A stretch of DNA of 64,000 nt. Origin: Polytrichum commune (lineage: Eukaryota > Streptophyta > Polytrichopsida > Polytrichales > Polytrichaceae). Numbering within the stretch: the first letter of the stretch is position 1; every line of letters starts with the position of its first letter. The notes beneath the pieces are model-generated. The model saw only the letters and a list, made by a program, of their open reading frames with translations. It searched no databases and was not told the DNA's origin. The stretch covers positions 3,352,501-3,416,500 of the forward strand of contig OX485807.1 of the NCBI GenBank assembly GCA_950295325.1, given 5' to 3'. Both the position numbers and the translations under genes were made by a program. Shown piece by piece: positions 1-11,869 of this stretch.

Positions 1-2556
1 TTGCGGATCGGTGGCCCCTGAAGCTAATTGACAATAACGGTGATCATCTTCATGCGTTGAAGTGTCACTGACTTCATCATGATCAGTCTTATACCGTCCT
101 TGAGAAGGTGGAATTATCGCAGCTTCAGATGCGCATTTGCGGCTGGCTAGCTTTTAGGAAAGATATGCCTTAATCTCCTGAGTTAGACTTCCGCCGTGTG
201 TAGATGACAAAAGTGGAGTATCTGGTTCTACGAACGTAAGGGTTTGGGCAAATATCTATCGAGAGGTTTTTGTAGAATGTGCAATAGTCCATGAGCACTT
301 GTTTTATGCCTCTCGAGGTGTGTAGAAAATAGTCAAGTTTGGTTCTAGATGTGTCTTAATAAAGAAAACAGATAAGGAGAGTCATTAATTCGGTGGTGAC
401 GGAGAGCATCATGCCGTAGATCGGTGACTCTGATGGCAGGCAGATATGAAAACTACAAGTGTGTATGCAACTGTGTAACATCGTCATATTTGTGTAATAC
501 AAGTTATACTACTGTTTCATGATCATCTTTTTGCAGTGTACTTAGATTCTTTCATCTGCACCAGGCTTGACATAATTTCTTAAGTTGATCACGGTAGTAT
601 AATTCGGCGCTCCTGTAGTACAATTCTGAATGACATCACTGAACTATTTTTGGCTCTGTCGCTCTGATTCTAATTTCCCCTGACCCTCGAAACACCTAAG
701 CCTTACAGCTATGACATAACGATGGGATCGCTGGGTGACATAGCTACATTTTGATCATGTCAACCTGCATCCGAACTATTATGATGAGCAGGTTCCGTGT
801 CGCTGCCCTAAATCAAGTGCCCTAAATATATGTATTTCACGTTAAGTTGTGCAATTATGCTTCGACGTGTGAGGATGATAATGGTTTCTACTTTGTCAAC
901 ATGCGGATGCTTCCCGGCGCTCCCAAGTCTTGCTCCTTGCTGGTCATCATTACTTCGACTCTCATCTTTTCTTTTTTTCAAGTCATTATTTATTTATTTT
1001 TCTTTTCTTTGAGACAATTGAAATAAGTGTATTTCAATGCCACAAACATACAATGCTATCGGGGACCCAAAAAGAGACATTGGCATTACTTCGACTCTCA
1101 TGTGCTTGGTCTTCCCCTGGCCCCCACCTCAAGGGGACCTCAAGCCTGCTCTTGTGGGAACTACAACTTGAAGCTGCTGGGCTGAAGGATGACTGTGCAC
1201 TGAGCTGCTTCAATTCCCATTATTTCCTCGCCGATTATGTTCTATTCTCTTCAATGCTGCAATTTTAATTGTGTGAGCTGGACCATGCTTGATTCTGTAC
1301 CCAACGTGTACAGAAGTAGTAGTGTTTCCTTGTGTCACCAGGTTTTCTCCTTGGTCGATCGGATGCCTTACTCGATTATGTGTGATCGGTCTTGCTCCTC
1401 CCCAAAGATCTACTAAATTTTGGAGCTAGCTATAACATAAATTAGATGGCCGACGTCTGAAGGATGATGACTGCGTGAGAGAGATTTAATCTGATGTGTC
1501 GCGGCACTATCTGACCGGTTCTGTTTCAACATACACTTCCAACATATACTACAGCTCATCCTCTTCAAGAGATTCCCACTCACTGCTCTTCACGTAGAAA
1601 GATTCTCTTCTCTAATGCAGCTTCTATGGATGCAAGGGCTAGGATGACTACTTCATCCCAGTGACGCATCCAGAGGTACTATTTCCGTACATTGAACAGT
1701 TCTTGATAACTTCTTCTCCTGATTTATTCTTCGTCCGGCTCTTTTTTTGTGCTCGCTCACATGACTTGCCCGTCCTTAAGATGTACACGTGTTGGAGCTA
1801 TCTAGCTGCATCATGAACTCCGGATGGACTGAAGGATCACTGTGTCAGATGCTCCATGTGTTCCTTTTAGCACATATTAACGTCGTCTGCTCCATCTTTG
1901 AAACTTTTCAGCCTGGTCTTACTCTTCAACTTCTTTAATTTTTTCCTCGAGGAACACACACTTAAATTTTATTTTTATTTTTATTTTTATTTTAAAAACA
2001 ACTCTCTTCAACGTTGGTTTGTGTGCAGGCTCGTATGGTTGCTTCAGTGGAACACACCGACATAGCTCCTTAGCAACTCTCTGGGTTTCTATGCATCTCG
2101 TTGCTGCAAAACTCTGCGTGACTTTGATCTGTAAGTGCTCCTACCAGTCCTGTGGTGCACTACATATATATAGCTATATAGCTTGCAGTGAGTCGCCGAG
2201 TGGTCGATCCTGGTACTCCTACTCGTTAATTCTGTTGTGACTCGACACTCTGTTTCACGTCTCCATGCTTCCCCTGTTCTCAGGAACTCCTCAATTAGTG
2301 ATTCATGAAAGTGAAAGTGTGCAACTCTTGTTGAAATGTTCACAGAAAAATTCTAAACTTCATCCAAGAGGTGGTTTGATCCAATTAACTACCATCTCAG
2401 TTTGTGCATCTCCAGATAGTGATCGGCAGCACTTAATTTCTCTTATTTGTTCTCGAAGTACTGAAAGAAAAAATTAGATCAACCCTTCTTGTGGACGCCG
2501 TGCAGGACCACCATCACATAATTTGCATCAACAATTTCAACGCAATCTCTGTGAGC
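1..2556. other. Intergenic / possible 5' region of the F-box gene
   Basis: I see no convincing gene here. Open frames are short and do not resemble a known family. Pyrimidine-rich stretches followed by AG (for example near 1619 and 2029) could be splice acceptors of non-coding leader exons of the F-box gene at 2557, but nothing proves it. A short T-rich microsatellite of ATTTTT-like units lies at about 1966-1995. Confidence 0.4.
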
Positions 2557-3075
2557 ATGGCATCGTCGTTTTTGTGCTGGGACCTGCCCGAAGACCTGAT
2601 CGTGCAGATTATCTTCCCAGCTGTGTTGGCGAAATGTCAGATGGTGTGCGCCGGGGAATGCTTCTCCGTGGCAGAGTCCGTGAAGATGCTGGAGACGCTG
2701 TTAGTGCTCCGGAGCGTGAACAAAGTTTGGAAGGAGCTCGTGGACGGGTCGGTGGAGTACCAAGCTCTGCGTCTCGCCAATGCCTGCGTCTCCAAGCTCA
2801 CCGCCGAGGACTACGCCTGGATGGGTTATGGCTCCCAAGAGTTTCTGGTGAAGCAGTTTACCCAAATTGTGCACTTCTTCTCAACCTCAGGTTATATCTC
2901 CACGCATGTTGATGATCCGCGCCTCATGTCGGAGCCGCTCCAGAAACTCTCCCTGTGCGAGTTGGGGAAGCTCCGGGACATGCTATCCGTGAGTTTCCAT
3001 GAGATCTGGATTGGCAGGGTGCCGAATCCTTCTGGCCTTCCCTACTGGATTGCACCTGCCGAAAGAATTCAGTGA
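2557..3075 (+). CDS. F-box-like domain protein (172 aa)
   Basis: Single uninterrupted frame from an ATG at 2557 to TGA at 3073-3075. The frame stays open upstream to 2491 but has no other ATG. Residues 8-63 read like an F-box: a WDLPEDLIVQIIFP start and, after an insertion of about 20 residues, LLVLRSVNKVWKELV. F-box proteins usually recruit substrates to SCF ubiquitin ligases through SKP1; that role is assumed from the family. The remaining 110 residues have no recognised repeat (no kelch or LRR) and end with FHEIWIGRVPNPSGLPYWIAP. The protein is short for the family, so it may be one exon of a longer gene or an F-box-only protein. The final 48 codons and the 3' flank are repeated three times downstream (3361-4840), which is unusual. 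Confidence 0.6.
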   Translation: MASSFLCWDLPEDLIVQIIFPAVLAKCQMVCAGECFSVAESVKMLETLLVLRSVNKVWKELVDGSVEYQALRLANACVSKLTAEDYAWMGYGSQEFLVKQFTQIVHFFSTSGYISTHVDDPRLMSEPLQKLSLCELGKLRDMLSVSFHEIWIGRVPNPSGLPYWIAPAERIQ

Positions 3076-3360
3076 TTCGGAGTACTCGAGCTCAAAAAAA
3101 TTCTCATAATTTACTCCGACCGAAACATGTCAACCTGCAGCTCATTGCAATGTTTGTTCTACCTATAGGAGACTACTGAGGCAGTATTTTTGTAGTTGCA
3201 TCTGAACCTTCGATTTTGCAACATAAATAGTTCCGGAAGTACATTAATTGCAGGTGACTGTAGCACCAGCAGGGGTCAGCGACTTGAGAACCGAGATTGC
3301 TAAAACATTTTTAGGAAGCAAATTTTGGAGCTACTTTAGTGCTATTTCTGTGAATTCTGA
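2931..3360 (+). repeat. Tandem 3'-end repeat, unit 1 (contains the F-box gene's C-terminus)
   Basis: First of four direct repeats of about 430-450 bp. It starts at the GGAGCCGCTCCAG segment inside the F-box CDS, runs through the stop codon, and includes about 285 bp of 3' flank with the landmarks TAGCACCAGCAGGGGTCAG and GCTAAAACATTTTTAGGAAG. The other units repeat these landmarks in the same order. Confidence 0.8.
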
Positions 3361-3806
3361 AGGAGCTCCAGGAATCTCTCGTTGTGCGAGTTTGGGAAGC
3401 GCCGGGACTTGCTTTCCTTGAGTTTCCATGAGATCTGGATTGGCAGGGTGCCGAATCTTTCCAGCCTTCCCTACTGGATTGCACCTCCCGACAGAAATCA
3501 GTGATTCGGAGTACTGAAGCTCAAAAAAATCTCATTATTTGCTCCGACCGAATTATGTCAACTTGCAGCTCATGGCAATGTTGTTCTATCTATAGGAGAC
3601 TACCGAGGCAGTTTTCTGTAATGGCACCCGAACCTTCAATTTTGCAACATACATAGTTCCGGATGTACATGCACATGTACTTGTACAAGTGTTAACAGGT
3701 ATCTGTAGCACCAACAGGGGTCAGCGACTTTGGAACCGAGACTGCTAAAACATGTTTAGGAAGTAAAGTTTTGGAGCTCCTTTCGTGCTATTTCTGTGAA
3801 TTTTGA
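3361..3806 (+). pseudogene. Tandem copy 2 of the F-box 3' end, reading frame still open
   Basis: Second repeat unit. About 40 codons homologous to the F-box C-terminus (SLCEFGKRRDLLSLSFHEIW...PYWIAPPDRNQ) remain open from about 3379 and end in TGA at the corresponding position. No F-box precedes it. Copies of the 3'-flank landmarks follow. It could be a dead duplication or an alternative last exon reached by splicing to the AG in GGAGCTCCAG at its start. The sequence does not decide between these. Confidence 0.7.
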
Positions 3807-4442
3807 AGGAGCTCCAAGAATCTCTCGTTGTGCGAGTTGGGGAAGCGCCGGGACATGCTATCCGTGAGTTTTCATGAGACCTGGATGGGCATGGATCCTT
3901 CTGGCCTTCCCTACTGGATTGCACCTGCTGAAAGAAAGTAGTGATGAGCCTAACAATTTCTCATCGTTTGCTCCGATCAAGCCCGCCGGGCTAAAAATGA
4001 CACCAGATCATTATGGCAATGTTTCTTCTGTCAATGTGGGATTGTAACCGAGGCAATATTTTGGCACTTCATGTATCATTACCTCCTGCAGTTGTGTTTA
4101 TGGCGTTGCCCTTCGCAACATAATATATACTTCCGGTACTACAATTTATTGGAAACTATCTGTAGCACCAGCAGCAGGTCAACTTCTTTAGAGCTTAGCT
4201 CGGAGCTGCTAAAACATTTTTAAGATGCGCTGGTTTGGATCTCCATCGTCTTATGAACATTCTATCATGTCGCTAGATCGCCATGGCAATGTCTGTCCTG
4301 TCTATGTGAGATCAATACAATTATTATAGTTTCACCAAGCTAGGTAATTGCTACTATCAGCTTCTTTAGAACCTAGCTTGATGAAATATTTTTAAAAGGC
4401 ACTATATTGGAGCTCCTTTCGTATTATAAATATACCATTTTG
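3807..4442 (+). pseudogene. Tandem copy 3 of the F-box 3' end, reading frame still open
   Basis: Third unit. The C-terminal frame (SLCELGKRRDMLSVSFHETW...GLPYWIAPAERK) is open to a TAG near 3940. It has lost about four codons in frame relative to copy 1. The 3'-flank landmarks are present but more diverged, and about 180 bp of extra sequence (roughly 4250-4430) follows before unit 4. Confidence 0.65.
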
Positions 4443-4840
4443 TTGCCTCTCCAGGCCAATCACTCACCCTGTTGCAAGTTGGGAGAATTCCGGGACATGA
4501 TGAGTTTCCATGAGATCTGGAACCATGGATTGGGAGGGTTCCGGATCCTTTTGGCCTTCTCCACTGAATTGCACCTCCTGAAAGAAAATTAGTGACGAGT
4601 ATTAATTCGAGCCCAAAAATATTTCACCATTCGGTCCGATGGAGCCTGCCGGGACTAAACGTGTCACCAGTTGTATCATAGCAATATCCTGTTCTTTAAA
4701 TGCGAGATCACTACTGATTCAATGTTTCTGCAGTTGCATCACAACCAGCTCCATTTGTAGTTATGGCATTGCCCTTCGCAACATACATGCTTACGGCATG
4801 ACAGTTGTACCAGTTGTGGGTAGCACCAGCCATGGGGTAT
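4443..4840 (+). pseudogene. Tandem copy 4 of the F-box 3' end, frameshifted
   Basis: Most diverged unit. CKLGEFRDMMSFHEIW is recognisable, then a small insertion shifts the frame so the conserved PYWIAP tail is read out of phase and ends at another TAG. The 3'-flank landmark GGGTAGCACCAGCC near 4821 marks the end of similarity. This is the clearly dead member of the series. Confidence 0.65.
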
Positions 4841-7512
4841 GCTCTCTCTTGTCAAATTTCACAACTGCATTAATTTGTTGCATTCCTCAATCTCAACAGA
4901 ATCTTGTGCGAAATACAATAGTCAGGCAACAGTGCCGCAAGCACTCCTTGGGAGTATATCACTAAACATCTGATTTAGTGTGGCGCACACTATTCATCCT
5001 CGACCCACATCAATTAATTGTCTTGCAATCTCTGGGTGGCATAAGAGAAGGTGTTATATGACACTTGGTGCTATACAACAAGTCAAGAAGACCACTCTGG
5101 TAACCACGGCACCACAATTTTAAAACCCGCGGTGGCATGCAGCTCCTATCCTATAATAAGCAGAGGTCACCGTCGGGTCACCGTCTCAAGAAGTCCATCA
5201 GACCTGAGGTTCAAGTTATTTAAACTTCTAGTAAGAAGAATATTCTCTCATTACCAGGAAATCTTTTAATATGAAACTGAAGGAAATTTCCTCGTAATGA
5301 ATTCTTTTAAAATAATTTGGAGAACTAGGGGACCTAGACACTAACCCCTAGATAAAAATAAAAAATAAGTTTATTATAAGTTCTCAAATTAACTTTTAGA
5401 AGTCCAAAACTCTTCTGATTTAGACACTTGTGTGTCTGAATTGGATTCCTCTCAGCGTCCTCTTTCTACAGATGTTGCAGGTCTTTACGTAACAAATTGT
5501 AAACTCTAAGATGTAGTATTAGAAGGGTATGATAAGGAGCCAGTCCAGAAAGAAGAGTTGCAACCCAGGTTTTAATGGCACACATTAAATCAGATTCTAA
5601 GTGTCCTTACATTGCGCCACCAGGGTGGGGCTGTGACATGGCGAACTGTTAGGTATACTAGCACAATATTATTAGCCTCACTGCGCTTTGCAAACATCTC
5701 TTGTGGGGTAGGTCACAAATTAGTGGCAAACCATTCAGTAAGCTACTACTACCCATCAGTTTGGAACTCCAATCTCTAAATGACGCCTCTCTGAAATTAT
5801 CTGGGTGCTGATTATTCCCCAGAAATTCTGTTAATAATCCCAAAAGCATGACGAGAAGTTGTAATCCAACTCATTCCAGATATCGATGTGCACTTGCAAG
5901 ACAAACTCGTTAGTTTTAGGCATTAGTGGTCCATTGTAGAAAGCTTCCTGAAACTTTCTTAGAGCCACCAAAATGTCACCATCCAATTCATTTATATCTT
6001 GAGAACCGTCGCCAAGCTTTGATTGATCTGTGGTGGAAATAGTAATTCCAGGGTCCTACATCGCCAAAAGGACCTTCAAAGCTTCAACCTCCTATTCATT
6101 AACCTAACCTTATGAGCTTTGAGAAACAGATTATGCACAACCAGAAAAAAAAATTACATTTCTGAGATCATCAAATCAAAGATCAAGGCTTAGATTTCAG
6201 CTCAGCCATTGAGCCCTTACATAACCATAATCGGTTACTCGAGGGCACCTCCAACAACTCCCTTACGCTTTTCTATCCACATATGTCATCTATAACTTAT
6301 AGTGTATTCCATGAGCAGATCAATGATGTCTCATGACAAGCAAAAGTTAATGGATTCTCACTCCTATCACAACTTGTCATCCACTGTTTTCTTGTATGCT
6401 ATGTAGTCCATAATTGAAGCAAGTTGAATTAGAATGTCATTCACTTTCTCTCAAATCCATTTTATTGAATTGGTTTTTTTGTATGTAGAAAGTGTTAAAA
6501 CATGACAACAACATTTTATACAGGGGGGTTCTTAAATTTTTATGTGCAATTGTTGAGTAGATAGAAGCTACATTGATATGTGCAATTAGGTTGCCTCATG
6601 CTAATTTATTGACAATTTACACTCTTTTGAATATTTACTACTAGAATATAAAAATAAATAGAAATAATATAGTGGTTGCTACACAAGTGAATAAACAAAG
6701 TTATTAGTTTTAGTGATATAGTTTTGACCCAAGGTAATTTGCATTGGTAAAGAGGCAACCTATTCACAAAGGCAACGGTCCTAATTGCACATATTAGTGC
6801 ACAACTTCTTCACTACACAAGCTCATGAAAAAAAAAACATCCCAATAAAATAAAATAAAATAATCATCAGTGTGTTTGTACACCGGCATGAGTGGGTGAC
6901 TATTCTACCTCATTCTAATCATGCTTTACCAAGCTTCATAATAAGAATATTGCCGTCCTTTCAGAAGGTGATCACCATAGTGGAAGCCAAGGGGGGTAAC
7001 AATAGGTTAGTGTGGTGGGGATCTACCGGAATTACACCATTTAGGGTATTTAGGGTTAGTTTCCATGTAGGTTGCTCACCCGCTGTATTTCTAAGAGTGT
7101 AGTTTGTTGTCTAATTTGCATTAGATTTCATGTGGTGGTACAAGTATGTTTTTGGAACACTTCAATGGAGTGCTTGTGTATTGCTCCTCTCACCCCTACC
7201 ACACCCAACATCCCATTGATAACTCATAGCATTACAGTTTGCATTTATTATTTATACTTTTTAAAAGAGAAACATGAGTTTTCTCTTTGTCATGTCTCAT
7301 TAATAGCCATCCCTACCACAAGGTTGGGGCGAAACAACCCGTACATCGGTTCCTTATATAAATTGGTTTGCCCTCCCCCCTGCCAAGTGAGTTGGCTTTA
7401 TTTAAGAAAATCAAAGTTAAATCCTTGGAACTAAAGCTTCAAAAAAATCTTGAAACATATTACATATTGATATATACCATCGATCAAGTATGTATCTTTA
7501 ATCCACATTTAT
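4841..7512. other. Intergenic, no gene recognised
   Basis: AT-rich sequence without a credible coding region. A repeat shared with 12050-12125 and, inverted, with 31290-31390 occurs at about 6725-6800 (CCCAAGGTAATTTGCA ... TTGCACATATTAGTG). An inverted partner of its end lies at about 6573-6597, so 6573-6797 may be a small foldback element. Confidence 0.4.
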
Positions 7513-7887
7513 TACATTCAATATTGTATTTAGTGTCACCAATTCTATTTGTCTTGCTCAATACTAATTGTAAACCGCCCGTATATTGTCACCTACACTA
7601 GACGTTAACTTGACATTAATTGTCATTCCTTGTAAACAAATTTGGGCATTAAAAATGTACAATGTTGCAATTACCGTCACTTACTAAGTGATTTTTCATC
7701 CAAGTTTCAATCATCCATGCCAATATTTCATTACAAGATGTTAGGATGCAAAATATACCAAAAGCGGAGGAACTAATAGTAAGTTGGGATGACAGTACTT
7801 GTATACTTATTCATAAAATGCGTCCCATGGAAAAGTTACCACAGTGACATGGAACACCATATGACACTAAATACAATATTGAGTGTA
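7513..7887 (-). mobile_element. Palindromic-end MITE (family P), copy 1
   Basis: About 375 bp, bounded on both sides by a self-palindromic motif of the form CACTAAATAYNATATTTAGTG, each followed inward by TGTCA. It has the same ends and internal motifs (CTTGCTCAATACTAATTGTA, CACTTACTAAGTGA) as copies at 21174, 40975, 48417 and 59739, in reverse orientation. It has no coding capacity. Flanking TA on both sides fits a Tc1/mariner (Stowaway-like) MITE, but that assignment is tentative. Confidence 0.65.
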
Positions 7888-8220
7888 GCTTCAATCCAAC
7901 TTTATTTTATTAATTTCAATGTTACTACTTTGATCTAGATACATATTTGCCAATAATGAGAATGAAGCATCTTCTGACACATGGTTTAGTGATGTGCAGT
8001 GAATTATCAGCCTCTGGCTCTTTGCTTCGGGTTCTGGCCAGTTATGATTCTTGTGGCTTTGTGTGTTTCTTGGCAACGGATTGAAGCTTTGCATGTGTCA
8101 AAAAAAAAAAATTTGAGGATATAGAAGCCTACATTCAACGAGGGACCCTTGAAGGTCTCACACGTATTTGTGGAAGCACAATGTCAAGTTCGTTATTCAA
8201 ATTCCCAGGGTTTGCAAGTA

Positions 8221-8787
8221 CATCTACACATCCTCCAACATAACTCTCGTCTCAACATAAATCTGATGAAGTTACTTCATGTAACTTCCAACTGTTTTTC
8301 TCAGAAAAGTGATGTGTTTATGCAATTAGCAGATCCATGCAGATAGAACTTGCTTGGATATATTTACCTGCACAGTTTTCGGGTAAACTTGAAGATTCGA
8401 GACTAACCACATTTACACATCCTCCAACATAACTCTCGTCTTAACATAACTCTGATGAAATTACATCACGTAACATCCGACTGTTTTTCTTAGAGAAGTG
8501 ATGCATTTATGCAATTAGCAGATCCATGCACATAGAACTTGCTTGGATATATTTACCTTCACAGTTTTCGGGTAAACTTGAAGATTCGAGACTAACCACA
8601 TCTACACATCCTCCAACATAACTCTTGTCTCAACATAAATCTGGTGAAGTTACATCACGTAACATCCAACTGTTTTTCTAAGAGAAGTGATGCGTTTACT
8701 CAATTAACAGATCCGTGCAGATAGAACTTGCTTGGATATATTTACCTGCACAGTTTTCGGGTAAAGTTGATGATTTGAGACTAGCCT
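8221..8787. repeat. Tandem repeat, 3 units of 189 bp
   Basis: Three head-to-tail copies starting at 8221, 8410 and 8599. Landmarks shared by all are ACACATCCTCCAACATAACT, CAACTGTTTTTC (one variant) and TTTTCGGGTAAA. The period is exactly 189 both times (63 codons), but no frame stays open through the array, so a coding function is not supported. Confidence 0.85.
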
Positions 8788-8936
8788 CTCAACATAGTGT
8801 CATACAAGTGGTTTCTGCGTGCAGCTGTCGAATTTGTACACTTTTTGGACACGTGAAGTTTAGGCTCACTTTGAGGTGTGTTCTCGTGTTGTATTATTGA
8901 GGGGGGCAGAGTGATCGAGGTGGCTTGGATTCGTGG

Positions 8937-10011
8937 TGTCTAAGTATGTATAGTAGAGGTGCCTATTTCCGATCCGGACCCCATAAGCAATCTAGAGGGT
9001 ACTAGAACTTCGATCAGGTTAGGACTAACTTTTGATCAGATCATAACTAATAGTGTCATGCACATGTCTTAGATTTTGAACAATGCTAAAGTGAGGAGGA
9101 ACGAGTGGTTAAAATGAGTAGTTATGGCAAACTCTAGACATTTGTAATATGTTTGGGCCAACTTCTGGTTTCAAAAATTCATAGTAATTTCAATTCAAGG
9201 AATAAAATTATTACAAAAAATTGTAGTCCTCCTACTTTTTATCTTCCTACACGGGAAAATTTTACACTGTTGTATATTTTACATGTATGCCGCAGAATCT
9301 CTTAAGTGATCGGTTATGGACGCCTCTACTCTAAACTCATCAAGTGTCCTTGAAGATTTTTGGACATGATCAATCAAAATCCTAATATTTCCAAGTCCAA
9401 ATGATAACATATTGTGATCTTCTCGTTTTTCTTTATTAAATTGAGGTCTATTCCATACATTCAGCTAAAATGATCGGCAATTTTCCTGAAGTCTTGAACT
9501 TCAACCAGTTCATCTATAACTAGTAGTTGGTTCTTCCCGTTCATTGAAATCAACCATCATCATGGATGGACCAACTCTAGGGTACACTAAATATTGAATT
9601 AAGTGTCACCAAATCTATTTATCTTGCCTGATACTAATTGTAACCACAAATCCTTCAAGGTGGCCAGTCGAGGTGAGGTTAACTTAGTATAGAGTAGAGG
9701 CACCCATAACCGATCGCTTAAGAGATTTTGTGCCACTTCTAGAGAAGGATTGGCTGTGCAAATTTTTCGGTAATTTTATTACTTTGAAGTCAAAAATTGA
9801 CCCAAACACATTACCAATACCTAGACTATTCATTCCTCCTCACTTTAGCAATCAAATACGGGAACATGTGTCATGACATTATTGATTCTAACCCGATCGA
9901 AAATGAATTCCGGCTTGGTTAAAATTGAGTCCCGGCCTAGTTGAAATCGAGGTACCCTGTGAATTGCCGATGGGTCCTGATCGAGAATAGGAACCTTTAG
10001 TGTAGATGCTA
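8937..10011. repeat. Long inverted repeat (arms of about 330-400 bp) with a MITE in the spacer
   Basis: The left arm (about 8937-9338) is the reverse complement of the right arm (about 9679-10011), with substitutions and small gaps. Clear matches: CTTAAGTGATCGGTTATGG (9302 on) against the complement around 9700-9722, GCTAAAGTGAGGAGGAA (left, about 9086) against TTCCTCCTCACTTTAGC (about 9835), and the outer TAGAGGTGCCTATTTCCGAT against its counterpart near 9990. The spacer holds an hAT-type MITE (9341-9546, minus) and a fragment of a palindromic-end MITE (about 9585-9644). It could be a foldback or Mutator-like long-TIR element, or an inverted duplication. Confidence 0.75.
9341..9546 (-). mobile_element. 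hAT-type MITE (family H), copy 1
   Basis: 206 bp, reverse orientation, sitting between the arms of the long inverted repeat. It starts CAAGTGTCC and ends CCCGTTCATTG, the two TIRs of the family best defined at 10251-10474. Internal landmarks CCTGAAGTCTTGAACTTCAA and GATCGG are shared with the other copies. No clear TSD is left. Confidence 0.7.
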
Positions 10012-10250
10012 CGGTGGTGTATTGAAGGTCGCCCACTTGCCAAAAATATGCGATTTTCCTCACATGTCTGTGTGCAGGGGGTCAATTATTTGTGCAGCAT
10101 AATTATTAGGGTAGCCTAGCCTAGGTTAGCCTCTCTCTCCTCCTATGGAACAAGAGGGACTAGTTCCACTTCCTATCCACTGCCTGCTCTGATGAAGGAC
10201 TTAATCATTGGCCTCACGAGACTTTTCTCATGCTCTCCCTCCTTCAAGGC

Positions 10251-10474
10251 CAATGACCGGGGAGCACCAACCACAAGTTTCCCGATGAACCGGTTGAGTT
10301 TGCAACAACAATCAGTTGAAGTTCAAGACTCTTGGAAAATTACCGATCTTTTGAAGAAAAATATGTGGAATATTCCCCAAGAATTAACGGGAATATCACA
10401 ACATGTAACCCGTTGGACTTGGAAAACACTAGGATTTTGGCCGATTAACGCCCAAAAATTCTCCCCGGATGCTG
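10251..10474 (+). mobile_element. hAT-type MITE (family H), copy 2, with perfect 8 bp TSD
   Basis: 224 bp element starting CAATGACCGGGGAG and ending CTCCCCGGATGCTG; the ends are imperfect inverted repeats of consensus CARTGWCCGGGGAGA. It is flanked by the identical 8 bp TTCAAGGC at 10243-10250 and 10475-10482. An 8 bp duplication and CA-R-TG ends are hallmarks of hAT transposons. The open frame across it (10192-10590) is accidental. This copy anchors the definition of a family with about ten members in the window. Confidence 0.85.
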
Positions 10475-10482
10475 TTCAAGGC

Positions 10483-11869
10483 CACCCCTTCATCCAACCC
10501 CATGAGCTAGGAAGGTGGGGATATCCCTACCTACAAAATCAAGAGGAAGGGACACTTGACGCAATTCAAGCCATCGTGTTCTATAATTAAGGATAAGGGT
10601 TAGCCCTTAACCCACATACTTAGGGTTAAACCAAACGACCTCCACTTGTCCACGTGACTAAGTGAGAGAGGCCCCTTGAGTGTGGTAACCGGAGCTTATA
10701 TGTTGCAATGTGTTCCAAAGTAACATCATTAGAACCTCATATGTACCATGGCTAACAAGGTTGAGAGGAATTACCAAGCTCGTAGAAATCGATGCATAAA
10801 ATTGAGCGTGTTTATTTTATACTATTTGATTTTTTAATCTTCACACTTGTGATCTCCATAACAAGTGGAACACTAATGTGGGCATCTGGTGTACATAACT
10901 AACCTCACTTTGTGATGAATGGTTGTATGCGCACAAGTGAGGCAGTTCCTTAAAGTTCGGTGTGCTACGGAGGGTGCAAACAAAAGAAATGAGCTTATGT
11001 TTTTTGTTTGTGTTCAAGTTGATTGCATACTTGACCGTTCGGATACATGTAAAACAATTGTTTTGTTGCACTAAAACTTAAGGTGGATACTCACTTGGTT
11101 TTGTTGTGGCTATGAAATGAGGAAGTTTATATCTATCTACGGTTATGACTACAAGCGTTGAACCCATGATCTTTGTGTTGAAATTGTATGGTTTTATGGT
11201 TGTGATATGAAACAAACTTAAGTAGGGCCTTGGTGGTTATTGCTTATTGTTTGAAGTTGTTTGCAAGTGCATGACGAATTGCGTATATAGATGTGTGGTG
11301 TAAGAAATGTTCTTGAAAAGTTTGAAGGAAACATTATAAAATTTGGCAAAATAGTAGTGCCTTGAAAGAGGGACCTCATCCACCATCCCAGGTAGCTCTC
11401 TATATAATATTGAGTCTAGAATAGATTGTGTCTATGTCTTGTGCATATACCTATTCCAATCTCATCATAATACGTGCCTTTCTAGTATCAACTCTTAACT
11501 ACAAGCCTTGCCATTAGCTAAGTATACCTAAAACCACACAATAAGTGTTGCGCAAAGTTTGTATTACTAGAATTAAGTTGAACTTAATTCTTTTTCTTTT
11601 TACAAGATCAAGAGGATTCTAACGCATTCATTTGGACATTGTATGCAAAATTCCGCTTAGATGACCAACACCTATATCAAATCTTCAAATGGTGTACATC
11701 CTCATAATTCATATGTACCTATTGTACAACCTTTCTAAGTGTTGGTTTTGAGTGTACTAACCTTATATCAATACAATCAAAATTTTCAAATAAAAACCAT
11801 ATAAGGCCCATATACCTTACATGGTTTTAATTTCATGCTTATGTGGGTTATGTATTCACAAAAGACTTT
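10483..11869. other. Intergenic, no feature recognised
   Basis: AT-rich sequence. Frames are short and carry no family signature, and I found no repeats shared with the rest of the window. Confidence 0.4.

Noticed and set aside
3-173. Frame 3 open except for one TGA, reading like a protein tail (DRWPLKLIDNNGDHL, then YTVLEKVELSQLQMRICGWL)
   Set aside because: Too short, interrupted by a stop, cut by the window edge and not recognised; it might be the end of an upstream gene but cannot be supported.
10192-10590. 132-codon open frame on plus
   Set aside because: It lies across the family H MITE with its 8 bp TSD; the frame is an accident of that repeat.
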